Assembly: GCA_024362935.1 (NCBI GenBank)
Contig: JANCRA010000019.1
Location: forward strand, 9,668,501-9,732,500
Length of the DNA: 64,000 bases
Source: Setophaga petechia
Lineage: Eukaryota; Chordata; Aves; Passeriformes; Parulidae
Reading direction: 5' to 3'
Below the pieces are notes generated by a model, which saw only the letters and a program-made list of their open reading frames with translations, made no database searches and was not told where the DNA came from. Both the position numbers and the translations under genes were made by a program. Of this stretch, positions 61,001-64,000 are shown piece by piece (within the stretch, counting starts at the first letter, position 1; every line of letters starts with the position of its first letter).

Positions 61001-64000
61001 ACCTGCAGCACCAGGAAGCAAATGTAGCTAATTAAGGTGGTTTATCCACTTAGATGTGAAAAAGGGAGAGGCTACTTTGCATTTACTGCAGAAAGCAAAT
61101 GGGCCAGGTTAGCACCAAGCAGCTGACACAGCACTTGCTACTCTTCTGTAATTTATGCAAAGCCTGCATAATAGAGTATAAAGTGTCATGTTTTAGAACA
61201 CTAGGGTTGGAGTTCAGACTCTTGCCTTAATTTTTGATGTTCCATCAAGAACCTCATTAGCCACACAAAAAATTAGCAAAAGATGTTAAAGTTGCAGTAC
61301 CAAAAGAGGAAATACAAATCTGTAAGCCAAAATCATTATTAACATTTTTTTTCTCATTTTTATTTTCTTTTTCCAGAAGAACTGCAAGTCAGAAGGAAAT
61401 ATGATTGTTTGTATATCCCCCTATTGTGCATTTATAATATACTATATTAGATATACAAGGTCATCTGCTAAACAAAATTAGTTTACTGACAGAAAGCTAA
61501 CACCCACTTACCTTTAACTGAGCTCTGAGTGCTTGTCTTACCAAAGCCTGTAACTCTCCAAGTGCAAATTTTAATTCATACAACTAGCATAAAAACCCCT
61601 CCAACAACCAAACACCAAACTTCAGTATATTCTCCACAGGTTGCTTTAATATCTCTTGCTTATTCCACTGCCTAATATCAGAAGAAAATCAGATCAGATA
61701 CACGTGGCAGAAAGCATTTTTTTCCCTGAAGTCACGGATGTTTATGCTGCATCCTGCATGTGCAGATATAAGAAACCAACAAGGAAATTTTGCCTTTATT
61801 AGCCTCATCTTAGACATACATCCTAACTGACCATGAGAAAGACAATACCTAATTTATTTCATGCTACTGGGACGTCATTATGATAGCTGCTTATCTGATG
61901 GAAATCAAACAGGGAATTCAGTAACACATCTCTCCAAAATGACTGATCTGTACACAGCAGCTTTCCCCAGCTCCCAAATTACATTTACTTTACAGGTGGG
62001 TTTTACCTCTCCCATCTGACCATGAAATGAAATTAAAATTTTTCTCATGTGCCAATATACTCTTCTTCTATGCTGCCATCTAAATGCAACCTATAACAAT
62101 AACATTCATGAAAATTTGATTTCTTCTATAGTCAGTCAATTGAGGCTAACTCATAATGAAAATTTTTTAAAGGGGGCAGGGGGAAATACTGGTAAAAATC
62201 TTTGCAATAAAAATTTTAACAGATATGCAAGCAGTCTCTGTACCCTTTATTCCCTTCAATTCAAAGTTATTCTATACACTATGAGCATTGTGATTTCTCT
62301 CTGTCATATAACACTCTTTTACCTTCAAATTAAATACTGCTGAAGGTGGTCACAGAAATCTGGGGTTCAAAGCTTCCAAAACTTTTTGGCCATTTCAGAT
62401 GTATGGGTATTAAGAGTTTTTACCCCTATAAATTTATTTTGATTAGTATCACAAGAAAGCAAGAAAAAGCTTTGCTATGAAGGTTAATGCAGTACTTTGT
62501 TTGAAGACTAGCAATTAAAATAGCAAACATTTACCAACAAATGACAAAGTAAAACAGCCCACAGATTTCTAAAAGCACTGGACAAACTGGAAGACTACAA
62601 TTTTAGTCACAGATATTTATTTCTGGCATTCTGAAAACTAAATATAAACTAATTGTAAGGTATATGAGGGTATCTAATAAAACTCACATGTCCAATTTAA
62701 TATAAAATCAGTAAAGCTTCATTCCTTGCCAGGTATAAAACCCAGCAAGTTCTGATCACTTAAACAATATATTTTCCACACACTGGAAAAAAACACACAC
62801 TCAAAAAAAACATTGTTTGCTACTAATTTTCTCCTGTTTTAAATTCTCAAAACACAAACTTCAGGAGAAAGCAAAACCCTTGCTCTCTAAAACAATTATT
62901 CTAAGATAATAGAAGTCAAAATGCCACAGCTTTCAACCCACACTTTAAAAATACTTTAAAAAAAATTTAATGGCTGTATTTTTAGAGTCACAAACAATCA
63001 AACTAAAAATCTAGTTTTCAAGTTCCTCAACTAATTTCAAACTATTTGGGCCGACTCACAAGCAAATTGGGATACTGTTCAGTTTGCATATTTGCACCTC
63101 ATACTCAGCTTAATGTTTTTTGCTTTTAAATGTCTTTTATAAAACAAATGAACAAACAAACCAAAAAGCCTGCCATGCTGATATAACTGAATATTCAACT
63201 AAATCTTATCAACGTCCTTACTAGCCAAGCTCTGCTTGTAATCACAACCATTAAGAGAATACATGAAAACCAAACTCCTCTATTCCAAATTTCCAGAGAG
63301 AACCACAGGTGAGGGTTCAATTGTTAACTCAACAAGAACAATCCCAGGCAAGACTGAACACTTCTGAGAAGACTGTTTTCCAGAAAGGAAGTATCCTACA
63401 AAGATATTTACTTACACTAGGTCTTTGCATCCACCCGTCATCCCTTCTCCCCTGACAAATTCTTCATTCCCACTGAATTGTTTTTGAGCAGATGCCTACA
63501 CACTTAATAAAACCAACAAGGAAGTTGCATGATATCAAATCAGAACTGTTGGTGCTCCTTTCATATCTGCAGCCCACATTAAACTAATTCACTCTTTACT
63601 GATCACCTCAGTGCCTCTAGCCTTCCAGTGGTTCAAGCAATCCACCTCAATTTCACCTGAAATATTTCCAGTTCATCAATTCATTTATTAAAAATTTTGG
63701 ATAAACTTCATTATATGGAATTCTTAAAGCAGATGTTTCCCTTCTCTTTTTGGCTATTTATTTCCATTACTGAAGTATCTACAATAGAATTCAATGTTAT
63801 ATGACAATTTTGAAATTCACATTGAGAGGTAATATTATCCCAAAACAGTGATGAAACTCTTATTTCTAATTCAAATCTTCTTCTAATTAAGAAGAAATCT
63901 TCTTCTAAATTAAGATAAATAAAATTCTCAAACAAAACAAAACAACTCAAGCTTACTTATTTCCTACATCTCAGACACTGCAAGTTTCTTGCACTTGCTA
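58044..64000 (-). other. ASPH: ASPH intron (partial, extends off right end)
   Basis: About 6 kb with no EF-hand (DADGDGDFDVDDA-like) or transmembrane exon on the minus strand, so those lie further right. Contains only the candidate exon at 61512-61547 and a poly-A run near 60769-60782. No transposon recognised. Confidence 0.75.
61512..61547 (-). CDS. Candidate extra ASPH cassette exon (unconfirmed)
   Basis: 36 nt between TTACAG and a consensus donor (TTAAAG/GTAAGT). In phase 1 it encodes G then FGKTSTQSSVK, with no stop. A longer version from a CTAG acceptor at 61583 (72 nt) is open only in phase 0 (LYELKFALGELQ and on) and would not fit the phase 1 neighbours. It lies upstream of the junctin exon at 58043 in transcript order. 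I do not recognise the peptide from any ASPH product. The donor is the strongest evidence; the rest could be chance. Confidence 0.3.

Larger units (their letters stand above)
1..64000 (-). other. ASPH: ASPH gene, internal part (continues past both window ends)
   Basis: The exons below translate, right to left, into one protein that matches human ASPH as I know it: junctin-type tail exons, then an acidic linker beginning GLKERS, then the lysine-rich KKPKLLNKFDKTIKAEL stretch, then TPR-type exons up to LGDALQRMGDKE. Known role: full-length ASPH is a type II ER membrane 2-oxoglutarate/Fe(II) dioxygenase that hydroxylates Asp/Asn in EGF-like domains. Junctin, from the same locus, anchors calsequestrin near the ryanodine receptor in muscle, and junctate is an ER calcium-binding form. 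All exons placed here have GT donors and AG acceptors on the minus strand. The N-terminal, transmembrane and EF-hand exons and the catalytic exons are not in the window. Identity is certain; exon boundaries are read by eye. Confidence 0.97.

Noticed and set aside
1..64000. Search for a second gene, tRNA, rRNA, CRISPR array, prokaryotic operon or novel system
   Set aside because: None seen. All coding signal belongs to ASPH on the minus strand; the rest is intron and transposon remains.

Overview
The window is vertebrate nuclear DNA, AT-rich, with small exons, long introns and no bacterial features. Seven chicken-repeat-1 (CR1) LINE fragments with the typical avian 3' part, and solo LTRs of a kind I associate with songbird ERVs, point to a bird, most likely a passerine. 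The avian call rests mainly on CR1; the passerine call is inference.

Every recognisable exon belongs to one gene on the minus strand: ASPH (aspartate beta-hydroxylase), the complex locus that also makes junctin and junctate/humbug-type products. The gene runs right to left and leaves the window at both ends. The 5' exons (cytosolic tail, transmembrane segment, EF-hand segment) lie beyond base 64000, and the catalytic 2-oxoglutarate dioxygenase exons lie before base 1. I see neither in the window, nor a promoter or CpG island.

In transcript order there are three blocks. (1) 58043-55505 is the junctin branch: a short lysine-rich exon, then a terminal lysine/glutamate-rich exon with its own stop codon and nearby AATAAA. 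(2) 51083-27211 is a run of 14 well-supported small exons plus one possible 18-nt microexon. All of them enter and leave in phase 1 and encode the acidic, glutamate-rich luminal linker. Because each is a whole number of codons in the same phase, any subset can be included without breaking the frame. (3) 16165-2964 holds six exons encoding the lysine-rich end of the linker and the TPR-containing luminal domain, strongly conserved with human ASPH.

The rest is intron. It holds the seven CR1 fragments, all pointing opposite to ASPH transcription. Three solo LTRs have perfect 6-bp target-site duplications, and all three read in the ASPH direction. There is also a probable fourth LTR with a TATA box, several strong hairpin-forming inverted repeats and simple repeats. 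I found no tRNA, rRNA, CRISPR array or second protein-coding gene. The items most worth a second look are a possible extra cassette exon near 61512, a tandem splice acceptor at 29878/29882, the possible microexon at 37942, and the sense-oriented LTRs.
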